Source of the DNA: UBA4738 sp002413305
Lineage (GTDB): Bacteria > Actinomycetota > UBA4738
Direction of reading: 5' to 3'
Assembly: GCA_036847185.1 (NCBI GenBank)
Contig: DAIUAM010000017.1
Location: 3,053 to 67,052, forward strand
DNA length: 64,000 bases
Positions 31,119-39,884 of the stretch are shown here, one piece after another. Numbering within the stretch: the stretch's first letter is position 1; each line of letters opens with the position of its first letter. The notes beneath the pieces were generated by a model. That model was not told the DNA's origin. It was given only the letters and a program-made list of their open reading frames with translations, and did not search any database. Made by a program: the position numbers and the translations under genes.

Positions 31119-31823
31119 ATGGGGCTGCTGTTCGTTCTCGTGTGGGTATCGCTGACCGCGCTGGCCGGGGGATCCTGGCGGTACCTCGCCACCCGGCGGC
31201 GCCGCAGGATCTCGGCGTTCGCGGCGCAGATGGGCCTCTCGTTCTCCGCTGAGGACACCTTCGGTCTGGCCGACCACGCGTTCGACCTGTTCAACCTGGG
31301 AGACCTGGCGCGGTGCCGGAACGTGGTGTGGGGCACGTTCGAAGGCGTCGAGGTGAAGTCCGGCGACCTGTACTTCGTCAGCTCCTCGGCCGCCGTGCCG
31401 GCCGGCATGGACCGGCTGGAGCGTGGGGGCCTGCGGTTCGTGTTCGCGGAGACGGAGGTCGGCGCGTTCCTGCCGCACGTCTCCATACGCCACCGCGACT
31501 GGGTCCCCGAGGGGCTTCAGCCCAATGAGCTTCCGTTCGAGTCCGACGACTTCAACCGCCGGTTCCTGGTGCGCGGGGACGACCGCCGGTTCGCCTACGA
31601 GTTCGTCGACATCCGGATGATGCAGTGGCTCCTGGACGTCTCCGACTCGCTCGAGGTCAGCTTCGAAGCCAGCGGGCGGCGCCTGATCGCGTACTGCCGG
31701 AGCTCGAAGGTCTGCACGCCCGCGCCGGTGCTGGTGGCCGTGAAGGGGTTCCGGGACCGGATCCCGGCCATGGTCCTGCGGGAGTACCCGCTGCACGTCG
31801 CGGTCGATCAGATCCCCTTCTAA
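31119..31823 (+). CDS. DUF3137-like membrane-anchored protein, copy A
   Basis: A 234-residue protein with one N-terminal helix (GLLFVLVWVSLTALAGGSW) followed by basic residues and a soluble domain. The segment LPFESDDFNRRFLVRGDDRR, then FAYEFVDIRMMQWLL, closely matches copy B at 33629 (DIDFESEDFNREFQVKARDK, then FAYQLIDARMIRWLL) and resembles the DUF3137 family that is often found beside LemA. Function is unknown. It lies 40 nt after clpB, so it could be read through from the chaperone operon. No clear ribosome site precedes the ATG. Confidence 0.7.
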   Translation: MGLLFVLVWVSLTALAGGSWRYLATRRRRRISAFAAQMGLSFSAEDTFGLADHAFDLFNLGDLARCRNVVWGTFEGVEVKSGDLYFVSSSAAVPAGMDRLERGGLRFVFAETEVGAFLPHVSIRHRDWVPEGLQPNELPFESDDFNRRFLVRGDDRRFAYEFVDIRMMQWLLDVSDSLEVSFEASGRRLIAYCRSSKVCTPAPVLVAVKGFRDRIPAMVLREYPLHVAVDQIPF

Positions 31824-31965
31824 CAAGCAGGTCGGGGAAACCCCTACGCCCGCGACATCGGATATGGTGTGGGGGTTCACGGAAACACCTGGAGGTCGCC
31901 CCGATCGAGGACGGGGACCGGCCGCTTCGACCGTCCGCGGTGATGGCGCCGGCCCTGGGAACGCC

Positions 31966-33174
31966 ATGGCGAAGGTGGTGGACAGGACCGCGGCCGGCGG
32001 CGCCGCGCAGCCGTTCGGGCCGCCCGAGGGGCCGCCGGCTCCGCCGGGCCGGAAGCCCCTGCCACTCGCGCTCGTGTTCGCGCTGGTCGGGGTGGTGGGC
32101 AGGGTCCTGTGGGTCCTGGTCCGCCCGTTCGTCGCCGTCGCCAAGATCCTCTGGTGGCCCTTCAGCGTCCTGCTCCGGCCGTTCCGCCGCCCGGCGAGGG
32201 CGGTGGGCCGGGCGTTCCGGCCGGTGTTTCGATCCCCGGCGGGCGCTGCGGCGCTGGCCAGCGCGGTAGGGATCGCCGCCGTCGCCCTCCTGGTCAACCC
32301 GGCCGCCGGCGCCGGGGTCCACGGGTGCTATTTCGCCTCGACCGGCGATCTCCGGCTGGTGCAGCCGGGCGCGACCTGCCGGGCCGGCGGGCGCCTGGTG
32401 GCGTGGAGTCCGTCCGGGGCGACGTGGGCGGGCACGTGGAGCCCCACGGCAACCTACGCGCCCGGGCAGATCGTCTCGGTGGGCGGCCGGGGGTTCGTGG
32501 CGGTCGCGCCGAACCTGAACAGCAGGCCCTCGACGTCGAACCCGGCGTGGCGGACGCTCTCCCGGCCCGTTGCGGCACCGGTGGTTCCGGGGTCGTTGCC
32601 GTCCCCGAGCCCCAGCCCGAGCAGCATCGGGCAGGTCGGCCCGGAGGGACCGCCCGGGCCGGAAGGGCCGCCCGGTCCGGCCGGCATCCTCGGGCCGGCC
32701 GGCATCGCGGGGGCCACCGGACCAGCGGGTCCGACCGGCCCAAAGGGCGCCCGGGGGCCGGTCGGACCGTCCAACGCGTTTCGGGCGGTCGACGCTCGGG
32801 CGATCGGTTTGGCCGGCTCCACGCAGACGAGCCCGACCGCGCTGGTCACGCTGAGCCTGGGGGCGGGCTCGTACCTGTTCGTGGCCAGCGCGAGTGTCAC
32901 GGGAGATCACTCATCCTCCTGGGCGTGTCAGCTCTTCGACGGCACGAAGGCACCCGGCGCGGGTGGGGCGCTCGACGCATCCCTGATCACGATGCAGGTG
33001 GGTCCGAACGGGGAGGCGGTGGAGGGCGTGCTGCTCGGCAGCGCAACCTATACGGCGAACGTGACGATCACGGTGGGGTGCGGGGTCCCGACGGGTTCGC
33101 CCACCCCCGACCAGGCAGGGTCCGCGTCGAACTCGCAGGTCCTGGCGCTGAAGGTCGGCACCGAATCCCACTGA
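31966..33174 (+). CDS. Membrane-anchored protein with a CBM5/12-like module and collagen-like repeat
   Basis: About 402 residues. A proline-rich start is followed by hydrophobic stretches at about residues 30-55 and 85-105. An exported region then holds a carbohydrate-binding CBM5/12-like module (WSPTATYAPGQIVSVGGRGF, then SNPAWRTL, with the characteristic W-Y-W pattern). A run of about 15 Gly-X-Y triplets (GPEGPPGPEGPPGPAGILGP and onward) leads into a C-terminal beta-rich domain (DARAIGLAGSTQTSPTALVT), as in bacterial collagen-like proteins. Two cysteines near CYFAST and CRAGG could pair. The start is uncertain; an upstream ATG at 31864 is in frame. Probably a surface or cell-wall protein. 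Confidence 0.65.
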   Translation: MAKVVDRTAAGGAAQPFGPPEGPPAPPGRKPLPLALVFALVGVVGRVLWVLVRPFVAVAKILWWPFSVLLRPFRRPARAVGRAFRPVFRSPAGAAALASAVGIAAVALLVNPAAGAGVHGCYFASTGDLRLVQPGATCRAGGRLVAWSPSGATWAGTWSPTATYAPGQIVSVGGRGFVAVAPNLNSRPSTSNPAWRTLSRPVAAPVVPGSLPSPSPSPSSIGQVGPEGPPGPEGPPGPAGILGPAGIAGATGPAGPTGPKGARGPVGPSNAFRAVDARAIGLAGSTQTSPTALVTLSLGAGSYLFVASASVTGDHSSSWACQLFDGTKAPGAGGALDASLITMQVGPNGEAVEGVLLGSATYTANVTITVGCGVPTGSPTPDQAGSASNSQVLALKVGTESH

Positions 33175-33180
33175 CGCGGG

Positions 33181-33579
33181 TTACACGGCGCGTTCGATCT
33201 GGATGAGCAGCAGGCAGCGCCGGTCCCGAACCATCGCCTTCCGGTACTCGTCCCAGTCGGGGTGCTCCTTGCCGGCCGCGCGCCGGTAGTACTCGACCAG
33301 CGGTTCCATGGCCTCGGGAAGCGAAAGGATCGATGCGGTGCCGGTGACCTGCACCGAGGCTCCGTAGAAGCGCTCCGTGAGCAGGCACACCGCGACCCTC
33401 GGATCGCGCCGGACGTTGCGGGCCTTTGCGGTGTCCTCAGCTGTGCTCACCGCCAACCGGCCGTCGTCCGCCACGGCGACGACCACCGGCGTGAGCTGCG
33501 CCGTACCGTCCCGCCGGTAGGTGGCCATCACCGCGCGGTTGTTCGACCGGGCGAAATCCCGGGCCTGTTCGACATCCAT
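33181..33579 (-). CDS. Pyridoxamine-5'-phosphate oxidase-like, probable F420/FMN-dependent protein
   Basis: A 132-residue split-barrel protein: RAVMATYRRDGTAQLTPVVV near the start, then KARNVRRDPRVAVCLL and YGASVQVTGTASI. This is the PPOX-class F420-dependent family that is abundant in actinobacteria. Such proteins bind F420 or flavin and reduce varied small molecules; the substrate is unknown. AAAGGAG precedes the ATG at 33579. It ends only 6 nt from the convergent collagen-like gene. Confidence 0.8.
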   Translation of the reverse strand: MDVEQARDFARSNNRAVMATYRRDGTAQLTPVVVAVADDGRLAVSTAEDTAKARNVRRDPRVAVCLLTERFYGASVQVTGTASILSLPEAMEPLVEYYRRAAGKEHPDWDEYRKAMVRDRRCLLLIQIERAV

Positions 33580-33628
33580 GCCGCTGCTCCTTTCCGTCCG
33601 CATCCCTGGCCGTCATACTGACCGAGCC

Positions 33629-34378
33629 GTGGGTGTCGTCGTGGTCGTCCTCATCCTCGCCGTCGTCGCGGCGGGCATCTGGTGGTCGTGGAACCGCAAG
33701 AAGCAGCGCCGCGTGGCCCTGGCCGGCTTCGCCGCGCAGTACCAGATGCAGTACACGCAGGACGACCCGTACGACCTCCTCGGGTACCCGTTCCACCTCC
33801 TGCGGGAGGGTGACGGCCGGGGCTGTGAGAACGTCCTGGCCGGCGCCTGGCAGGGCCTGCCGATGCGAGAAGCCGACTACTGGTATTACACGGAGTCGAC
33901 GGACTCGAAGGGGAACCGCAACCGGAGCTACCACTACTTCTCGATCGTGATCGCCGTCCTGGCCGTCGACGCGCCTGGGGTCACGGTGGACAAGGAGAAT
34001 CTCCTCACCAAGCTCGCCGACCACCTCGGGTTCCACGATATCGACTTCGAATCGGAGGACTTCAACCGCGAGTTCCAGGTGAAGGCGCGGGACAAGGAGT
34101 TCGCGTATCAGCTGATCGACGCGCGGATGATCCGGTGGCTCTTGTCGACCGGCGGCACGTTCGGGTTCGATCTCCAGGGTTCGAACCTGCTGGTGCACAG
34201 CAAGCGGTTGTCCCCCACCGGGCTGGTGCCGCTGTTCGGCACCGCCAAGGGGTTCAGCGACCACATCCCGAACCTGGTGTGGACCGAGTACGGTACGAAG
34301 GCGACCGGAGTTGCGCCGTCCGCGACCGCGGTCGACGCGCAGCCCCGACCCGACAACGAAGAGAGGAGTACCCCGTGA
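33629..34378 (+). CDS. DUF3137-like membrane-anchored protein, copy B
   Basis: A 249-residue protein starting at GTG, with an N-terminal helix (VVVVVLILAVVAAGIWWSW) and a basic stop-transfer. A soluble domain follows, containing DIDFESEDFNREFQVKARDK and FAYQLIDARMIRWLL, which matches copy A. An aromatic loop (YWYYTES) is unique to this copy. No ribosome site is visible; CATACT lies 9 nt upstream, so the message may be leaderless. Its stop overlaps the lemA GTG (GTGA), coupling the two. DUF3137 and LemA neighbours occur in many bacteria, with unknown function. Confidence 0.72.
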   Translation: MGVVVVVLILAVVAAGIWWSWNRKKQRRVALAGFAAQYQMQYTQDDPYDLLGYPFHLLREGDGRGCENVLAGAWQGLPMREADYWYYTESTDSKGNRNRSYHYFSIVIAVLAVDAPGVTVDKENLLTKLADHLGFHDIDFESEDFNREFQVKARDKEFAYQLIDARMIRWLLSTGGTFGFDLQGSNLLVHSKRLSPTGLVPLFGTAKGFSDHIPNLVWTEYGTKATGVAPSATAVDAQPRPDNEERSTP

Positions 34379-35061
34379 TCGCGGTCTATATCATCCTGGC
34401 GATCGTCGTGCTGCTGCTGCTCAGCACGGCGATCTCCTACAACCGGTTCGTCAGCCAGCGGAACCTCATCAAGAACGCGTTCGCCAACATCGACACCGAG
34501 CTGCGGCGGCGGTACGACCTGATCCCGAACCTCGTGACGACCGTCCAGGGCTACGCGGCCCACGAGCGCGAGGTGTTCGAAGAGGTCGCCCGGACCCGGT
34601 CTGCGGCCATGGGCACCACCGGGCAGTCGCCGGCCGCTCAGGCCGCGGCGGAAGGCCCTTTCGTGGCCGCGCTCGGCAAGCTGTTCGCGGTGGCCGAGAA
34701 CTACCCGGAGCTGAAGGCGAACCAGAACTTCCTGGCCCTGCAGGGGGAGCTGACCAACACCGAGGACCGTATCCAGGCTTCCCGGCGCTTCTACAACGCG
34801 AACGTGCAGAACTACAACCGGCGCGTCCAGGCGTTCCCGTCGGCGTTCATCGCCGGGATGTTCCACTTCGAGGAGGAAGAGTTCTTCGAGATCCCGGAGG
34901 CCGAACGGGCCGTCGTGGAGCAGGCCCCGCGGGTGGACTTCAGCGGTGGCGGCGCCCCGGCCGTCCCGGCCCCGGCTTCTCCGGCCGCCCCACCGGCTCC
35001 CGGACCGGAGACGGGACCGGGCGACGCGCCGCCCGACGCGCCCCCCCCACCGGTCAGCTGA
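34375..35061 (+). CDS. lemA: LemA family protein
   Basis: A 228-residue protein with an N-terminal membrane helix (AVYIILAIVVLLLLSTAISY). The LemA helical bundle follows: NRFVSQRNLIKNAFANIDTE, RRYDLIPNLVTTVQGYAAHE, NFLALQGELTNTEDRIQASR and FYNANVQNYNRRVQAFPS. The last 45 residues are a Pro/Ala-rich tail. Most of the chain lies outside the membrane. The role is not established in bacteria beyond envelope association. GAGAGGAG precedes the GTG, which overlaps the previous stop. Its end overlaps the convergent MFS gene by 8 nt. Confidence 0.9.
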   Translation: MIAVYIILAIVVLLLLSTAISYNRFVSQRNLIKNAFANIDTELRRRYDLIPNLVTTVQGYAAHEREVFEEVARTRSAAMGTTGQSPAAQAAAEGPFVAALGKLFAVAENYPELKANQNFLALQGELTNTEDRIQASRRFYNANVQNYNRRVQAFPSAFIAGMFHFEEEEFFEIPEAERAVVEQAPRVDFSGGGAPAVPAPASPAAPPAPGPETGPGDAPPDAPPPPVS

Positions 35062-36376
35062 CGCGCGGGGACCCCGAAGCTCCGCCCTGATCCTGCTTCG
35101 GCCCGGCCCGGAACGATCGCCGGACGTTCCGCGTGGCCACCGTCCAGACGACGGTGTAGACGAGGGTCACCCCGGCCAGCCCGAGCATCACGAACGAGAC
35201 GCGGACGTGGTCGGCCACCAGACCGGCCAGGGTGGCCGAGCAGGCGATGGTCAGCGTGATCAGGCCCTCGTCGAACGCGAAGATCCGCCCCCGGATGTGG
35301 TCGGGGACGATCACCTGCAACGCGTAGGACGAGAGGGTCCACTGCGCCCCGCCCCCGAAGTGGCCGACCATGACGAACAGCCCCGCGAGGTAGATGTTCG
35401 GCATCCAGGGGGCGACCGCGTACGAGGCGCCGTAGATCAGGAAGGCGCCGGAGATCGTCCAGAACAGGACGGTCATGTCGTCGTCGTCGATGAACCGGCG
35501 GACGAGGAACGGCCCGACGAACACGCCGAGCCCACGGAAGCCGAACAGGATGCCCGTGCCCCGGTCGCCGGCGTGGAACGCGGTGAAGGCGAGGATCGGG
35601 AGGAGGGCCACCACGCCGCTGCCCAGCCCGAACCCACCCTTGACCGTGAGCAGGGCCAGCACCCGGTGGTCCTTCCGGGCGTAGTCGATCGCCTCCTTCG
35701 ACGCCCGGAACATGCCGGGGTGGTCGCCTCGACCGGCGCGGCCTTCGGAGAATCGTCGGCGGATCCGCGCCACGAGCATCGCCGAGACCAGGAACGATGC
35801 GGCGTCCCCCAGATACCCGGCGCGCCGGCCGAACGCGGCCACCACCAGGCCCCCGAGCGCCGAACCGACCGCGAGCATCGTCCCCCACGTGGCCCCGCTC
35901 ATGATGTTCGCCGTCGCCAGGTCCTCCCGGTCGACGAGGTTCGGCAGCGCCGCCAGCGAGGCCGGCTCGAAGATGGCCCCCAGCGCGGTGACGCTGCCGG
36001 CCAGCACGTAGACCAGCCAGACCTGCGAAGGGCGATGGATCAGGAAGAAGCCGAGGCACAGGATGGCCCGGGTCAGGTCGGCGGCGATCATCAGTGCCTG
36101 CCGGTTGAGCCGGTCGGCGAGTGGGCCCCCGATGAACGTGAATAGTGCGAACGGGACGGTCAGCGCGGCGTACACGGCCGCAACCAGGAGCGGGGAGTGG
36201 GTGAGCGTGTCGACCAGCCCGGCCAGCGCCACGAACAGGAACCAGTCGCCGCCGAACGAGACGACCTGTGCGAAGAACAGGAGCCGGAAGTCCCGGTTGC
36301 GCCGGACCAGCGAGAAGGCCCCACCCCACCGCCGGCCCGGCCGCCGGGGAGCTTCGATCGCCTCGGGCGCGTCCAT
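35054..36376 (-). CDS. MFS transporter (MFS_3-type exporter family)
   Basis: A 440-residue carrier with twelve predicted helices. It begins FSLVRRNRDFRLLFFAQVVS and contains the loop 2-3 motif GGPLADRLNRQALMIAADLT and the matching half-repeat PDHIRGRIFAFDEG. This is the pattern of the macrolide/enterobactin exporter-like branch of the major facilitator family. The cargo is unknown. A TAGGCT box 10 nt before the ATG and the lack of a ribosome site suggest a near-leaderless message. It converges on lemA. Confidence 0.85.
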   Translation of the reverse strand: MDAPEAIEAPRRPGRRWGGAFSLVRRNRDFRLLFFAQVVSFGGDWFLFVALAGLVDTLTHSPLLVAAVYAALTVPFALFTFIGGPLADRLNRQALMIAADLTRAILCLGFFLIHRPSQVWLVYVLAGSVTALGAIFEPASLAALPNLVDREDLATANIMSGATWGTMLAVGSALGGLVVAAFGRRAGYLGDAASFLVSAMLVARIRRRFSEGRAGRGDHPGMFRASKEAIDYARKDHRVLALLTVKGGFGLGSGVVALLPILAFTAFHAGDRGTGILFGFRGLGVFVGPFLVRRFIDDDDMTVLFWTISGAFLIYGASYAVAPWMPNIYLAGLFVMVGHFGGGAQWTLSSYALQVIVPDHIRGRIFAFDEGLITLTIACSATLAGLVADHVRVSFVMLGLAGVTLVYTVVWTVATRNVRRSFRAGPKQDQGGASGSPRVS

Positions 36377-36520
36377 CCGGGAAGGGAGCCTAGCAAGAGG
36401 CCGTCGGCGGAGCACGGAGAAGGTGGCCGCACGCCACGCGGCTGAAAGAGCCCCACATGCCCTGTTGGGGTACGCTCGCGTCTTCTCCCCAGCGCACGCA
36501 CGAAGGAGGCCGAACACACC

Positions 36521-37174
36521 ATGCTCGACCGGTTCACCTGGTTCCGGCAGTCCGCGTACCTGTGGAAAGGCGACGGGGTCAACGTCTACATCGACCCGTG
36601 GGGCGTGACCACCGAGGAGAAGGCGGACGTCCTGTTCATCACCCACGCGCACTTCGACCACTTCAACCTCGAGAATGTCGAGAGGGTGGTGAAAGACGGG
36701 ACGAAGATCTTCGCGCCGCGCGACGTGGCGAACGAGCTGTCGGGCGACGTCACTCCGGTGGCGCCCGGCGATGCGTTGGAGGTCGGGGGCATCCGGGGCC
36801 AGGTCGTGCACGCCTACAACCTGGTCGAGCAGCGCCTGGAGATGCACCCCCGGGCCAACAACTGGGTCGGCTACGTCCTGAACCTGGGCGACATCAGCTA
36901 CTACCACGCCGGCGACACCGACCACGTCCCCGAGCTCGAGGCGATCCGGGCCGATGTGGCGTTCGTCCCGATCGGTGGCACGTACACCATGGACGTGCCG
37001 GAGGCGGCCGGGCTGGTGAAGGCCATCACGCCGAAGCTGGCCGTCCCCATGCACTACGGATTCGTGGTGGGCGAGGTCGGGGATGCCGAGCTGTTCCGGG
37101 AGCGTGCCCGCCCGGTACAGGTGGAGATCCTCGCGCCGACAAATCCGTTCCCCGAGCATCCCCTGGACGACTAG
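36521..37174 (+). CDS. Metallo-beta-lactamase-fold hydrolase (UPF0173/UlaG-like)
   Basis: A 217-residue MBL-fold protein with the metal motif FITHAHFDHFN (H-x-H-x-D-H), a later YYHAGDTDHVPEL with the bridging Asp, and PMHYGF with the final His. It starts FTWFRQSAYLWKGDGVNVYI, a pattern typical of UPF0173 metal-dependent hydrolases. It probably binds two zinc ions in the cytoplasm; the substrate is unknown. A strong GAAGGAGG site precedes the ATG, and a TACGCT box lies about 45 nt upstream. Confidence 0.85.
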   Translation: MLDRFTWFRQSAYLWKGDGVNVYIDPWGVTTEEKADVLFITHAHFDHFNLENVERVVKDGTKIFAPRDVANELSGDVTPVAPGDALEVGGIRGQVVHAYNLVEQRLEMHPRANNWVGYVLNLGDISYYHAGDTDHVPELEAIRADVAFVPIGGTYTMDVPEAAGLVKAITPKLAVPMHYGFVVGEVGDAELFRERARPVQVEILAPTNPFPEHPLDD

Positions 37175-37177
37175 GCG

Positions 37178-37471
37178 GTGCCCACGGACGGAACTGCCCG
37201 GCCTCGCCGCTGGACCCGGACGCTGGCCGCTCGGGTCTCCGCCCTGGCCCTCGGGGTCGGGGCAGCGGCCGGAGGGCTCGCCCTCGCCGCGGGGGCCGGG
37301 TCGTGCTCCGGCGACGGCGTGGTCGACGAGGTCTGTTCCCGTCTGGTGTGGACCCTCTCCGAGCGGGTGGGGGTGGCTGCCGCCCTGGTCACCGCCGTCG
37401 TCGTGCTGACCATGGTCGGGCTGGCCCGGACCGCCTCGGCCGGCGGCGATCCGCGCCGATCCCGCGGCTGA
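37178..37471 (+). CDS. Small two-helix membrane protein
   Basis: A 97-residue protein with helices at about residues 17-40 and 65-83 and a loop containing two cysteines (SCSGDGVVDEVC) that could form a disulfide outside the cell. It starts with GTG 3 nt after the previous stop, with no separate ribosome site, so it is probably translated by reinitiation. Family not recognised. Confidence 0.5.
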   Translation: MPTDGTARPRRWTRTLAARVSALALGVGAAAGGLALAAGAGSCSGDGVVDEVCSRLVWTLSERVGVAAALVTAVVVLTMVGLARTASAGGDPRRSRG

Positions 37472-37567
37472 CGGAAGCCCGCACGTCTTCGGTCTTCTGC
37501 CTTCCGCCGCGCGCCGGGGTGCGCTACCCTGTGCCGCGTTCGGATCGTTGCGAAGGGGGGGTGTGAG

Positions 37568-38203
37568 GTGGCGGGTGCCGTTCCATTCACCGACAACTAC
37601 CAGGACCATTCGACGGAGTCCGGGTACCAGTTCGAGTTCTTCTGCGAGCGCTGCGGCAACGGTTACAAGTCCCCGTTCAAGGCGTCCATGCTGGGGATGG
37701 GCGGCAAGACGGCCCCGGCCCTGGGCGGGGTCTTCGGCGGAAAGCTGAACGAGATCGGCTGGTCGGCGGGGTATCTCCAGGACCAGTCGAACTCGCCGGC
37801 CAAGGACAAGGCTCTGCGGGAGGCCGTGGAGCAGGTCGCTCCGCTGTTCAACCAGTGCCACCGGTGCGGGCAGTGGGTCTGCAAGGAGACCTGCTGGAAC
37901 CCCGAATTCAACATGTGCGTGACCTGCGCGCCGAAGATCGAGGGCGAGATCGCCGCAGCCCAGTCCGACGCCCGGCTGCAGCAGGTTCGGGACAAGACCC
38001 AGCAGGTCGACTGGACGGGCGACCTCAACCTCGAGCGCAAGCAGATGGCCATGTGCCCCCAGTGCGGTACCGAAGCTCCCCCGTCGGGGAAGTTCTGCGC
38101 GAACTGCGGCGCGGCCATCACCGCCCCCGTCACCTGTTCGAACTGTGGGACCGAGGCTCCTCGAGGAACGAAGTTCTGTCCCGAATGCGGCCAGAAGCTC
38201 TGA
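37568..38203 (+). CDS. Multi-zinc-ribbon protein
   Basis: A 211-residue cytoplasmic protein with four or five Cys-x-x-Cys knuckles: FFCERCGNGY near 25, QCHRCGQWVCKETCW and MCVTCAPK near 95-120, and at the C-terminus a double zinc ribbon (MCPQCGTEAPPSGKFCANCG, then CSNCGTEAPRGTKFCPECG). A helical spacer (IAAAQSDARLQQVRDKTQQV) separates the middle and end. Zinc binding is clear; the role is not. GTG start after GGGGGG. It lies 19 nt upstream of the next unknown gene, so they are probably one operon. Confidence 0.75.
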   Translation: MAGAVPFTDNYQDHSTESGYQFEFFCERCGNGYKSPFKASMLGMGGKTAPALGGVFGGKLNEIGWSAGYLQDQSNSPAKDKALREAVEQVAPLFNQCHRCGQWVCKETCWNPEFNMCVTCAPKIEGEIAAAQSDARLQQVRDKTQQVDWTGDLNLERKQMAMCPQCGTEAPPSGKFCANCGAAITAPVTCSNCGTEAPRGTKFCPECGQKL

Positions 38204-38222
38204 CCGAAGCGGGGGGTTCGTC

Positions 38223-39773
38223 CTGACCAACTACCAGGGCCAGGTCGCCGTCACTGAACGGGACGGCGCCGCCCGCGCACCGGTGTCCGCCACGGTCGCC
38301 CCTGGCGAAGCGTCGCTGTCGATCGTGCCCCGGGGCGCCGATCCGATCGAGCTCGCCTACGCCGACATCGACGACCTCTTCGACGACGACTACACGATGC
38401 GGCTCACCGACTGGGGCGGGCGGCGGTACGACCTGACGATGTTCGGCAAGGCGTACGGGCAGATCCTGGCCGACGTGACGAAGCGCCGGAAGGACAAGCT
38501 CCAGCACGACCTGCTGCTGACCGGCGTCGGCGCACCGAAGGGGTACGATGGGGCGGTGTTCGGCGGCGCCGAGCCGGTGAAGGCGGAGCTCCGCCTGTTC
38601 GAGGATCTCCTGGTGGTCATGCCAGAACGCGGGCTGATGTGGGGCCTGCCGTATTCGTTCATCGACCACGTCGGATGGGACGAGGACCTGTACGAGGTGC
38701 AGGTCGCCGACGACCTGGGCGAGGGACACGTGTTCGGCATGCTGGCCAAGCGGTCGGAGGAGTTCCGGGACGACCTGACGGCGAAGATGGATGCCCTGGC
38801 CCGCCGGACCGCCCAGACTCTCGGGTCGCTGGTCCCCGGTCTGGAGCCGGCGGTGCTGTCGAAGCTGGCCGGGGCCATGCGCGACGGGCGGGCGGTGCAG
38901 CAGCGGGCGGCCGACCGGATCGACCCGGAGCTCTGGGCTCGGCTCGAGCAGGTGGTGGTCGGCACGCCGGCCCTGCGGTCGACGTACGACGCGCTGAAGG
39001 AGATGACGCCACCGGGCTGGGCGGCCTTCGGAGTCAAGGGCGTGCTGAGCGTCGAGGAGAACGATCTCCCCGGGGTGCGGTTCACGGACGCCGGGGACCG
39101 GGAGGTCTCGACGAGCCGCGAAGACCACACGGCGTATCGGGACCGCATCCAGTCGGTGCGTGACGGTCTTCGCCAGGGAGCCTTCGTGCCCGCGATGCCC
39201 GGGGTGGGCGCCGGAGGGATCGACCCCAGGCAGCTCGAACGGATCGTCCAGGTCGCGGTCCGGGGCGCGACGGCGGGCCAGCCGGGCGCGCCGGCCACCG
39301 AGGACCAGGCCGAGGGTCCCGAGTTGCCCGAGGGCTCGGAGACCGCACACGAGCAGGCTCCCGGCCCAGACGAGCAACCCACCCGACTCTGGTATTTCAC
39401 CCCGCTGGCGAGGGACGGGAAGCCCCTGAACTGCGTCGCCCAGGAGGTCACGTCCGAAAGCGGCCACGCAACGTACGTCTTCCGGCTCATGGAGCCCGAG
39501 CGGTTCGGGGCACTCTTCGGCGACGATCTGGCGGAGGCGGTAGCCGAAGGGATCGCCCGCCTGAACCGCGCCCTGCTCACGCTGAATTTCCGGCGCGAGC
39601 CCATCTATCTCACCGACGAACAGATCACGGCGGGCGCCTACACTCGGTACGCGGTGGCGCTTCGCAAGCTCGGCCACCTCCGGTGGACGCGGACGGCCTT
39701 CCTGGGCCGGGCGATCCACATGGACGACGCAACCTGGCGGGCGCAGCTCGAGGACGCCATCGCCAAGGCCTGA
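38223..39773 (+). CDS. Protein of unknown function, downstream of the zinc-ribbon gene
   Basis: About 516 residues, soluble, not recognised. The N-terminal 150 residues have a beta-rich look (LSIVPRGADPIELAYADIDD, then MRLTDWGGRRYDLTMFGK), which could be a PH-like fold. The middle is helical. A Pro/Glu/Gly linker near residues 350-390 leads to a C-terminal domain (TRLWYFTPLARDGKPLNCV, then ATYVFRLMEP). The start is unclear: a CTG at 38223 sits 6 nt behind GGGGGG and is my choice, while GTG at 38145 (overlapping the previous gene) and GTG at 38283 are alternatives. Confidence 0.6.
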   Translation: MTNYQGQVAVTERDGAARAPVSATVAPGEASLSIVPRGADPIELAYADIDDLFDDDYTMRLTDWGGRRYDLTMFGKAYGQILADVTKRRKDKLQHDLLLTGVGAPKGYDGAVFGGAEPVKAELRLFEDLLVVMPERGLMWGLPYSFIDHVGWDEDLYEVQVADDLGEGHVFGMLAKRSEEFRDDLTAKMDALARRTAQTLGSLVPGLEPAVLSKLAGAMRDGRAVQQRAADRIDPELWARLEQVVVGTPALRSTYDALKEMTPPGWAAFGVKGVLSVEENDLPGVRFTDAGDREVSTSREDHTAYRDRIQSVRDGLRQGAFVPAMPGVGAGGIDPRQLERIVQVAVRGATAGQPGAPATEDQAEGPELPEGSETAHEQAPGPDEQPTRLWYFTPLARDGKPLNCVAQEVTSESGHATYVFRLMEPERFGALFGDDLAEAVAEGIARLNRALLTLNFRREPIYLTDEQITAGAYTRYAVALRKLGHLRWTRTAFLGRAIHMDDATWRAQLEDAIAKA

Positions 39774-39884
39774 GGGCCCGGACGCACCCACCCGTTCGGC
39801 CCGGCCTGGAGTTTCCGAGCCGCGGGAAACTTGGAAGAATGTCAGCGACCAGCGGGTCGCTCACGCGCTGAAGGGAGTCCGGCC

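Noticed and set aside
36377..38230. Minus-strand frame extending the MFS gene far upstream
   Set aside because: The extra 600 residues are antisense to the MBL hydrolase and zinc-ribbon genes; the MFS family N-terminus begins at 36376.
39810..39831. 7-bp inverted repeat AGTTTCC/GGAAACT before the DUF2090 gene
   Set aside because: Short, with no T-tract after it and no known operator pattern; too weak to call a terminator or operator.
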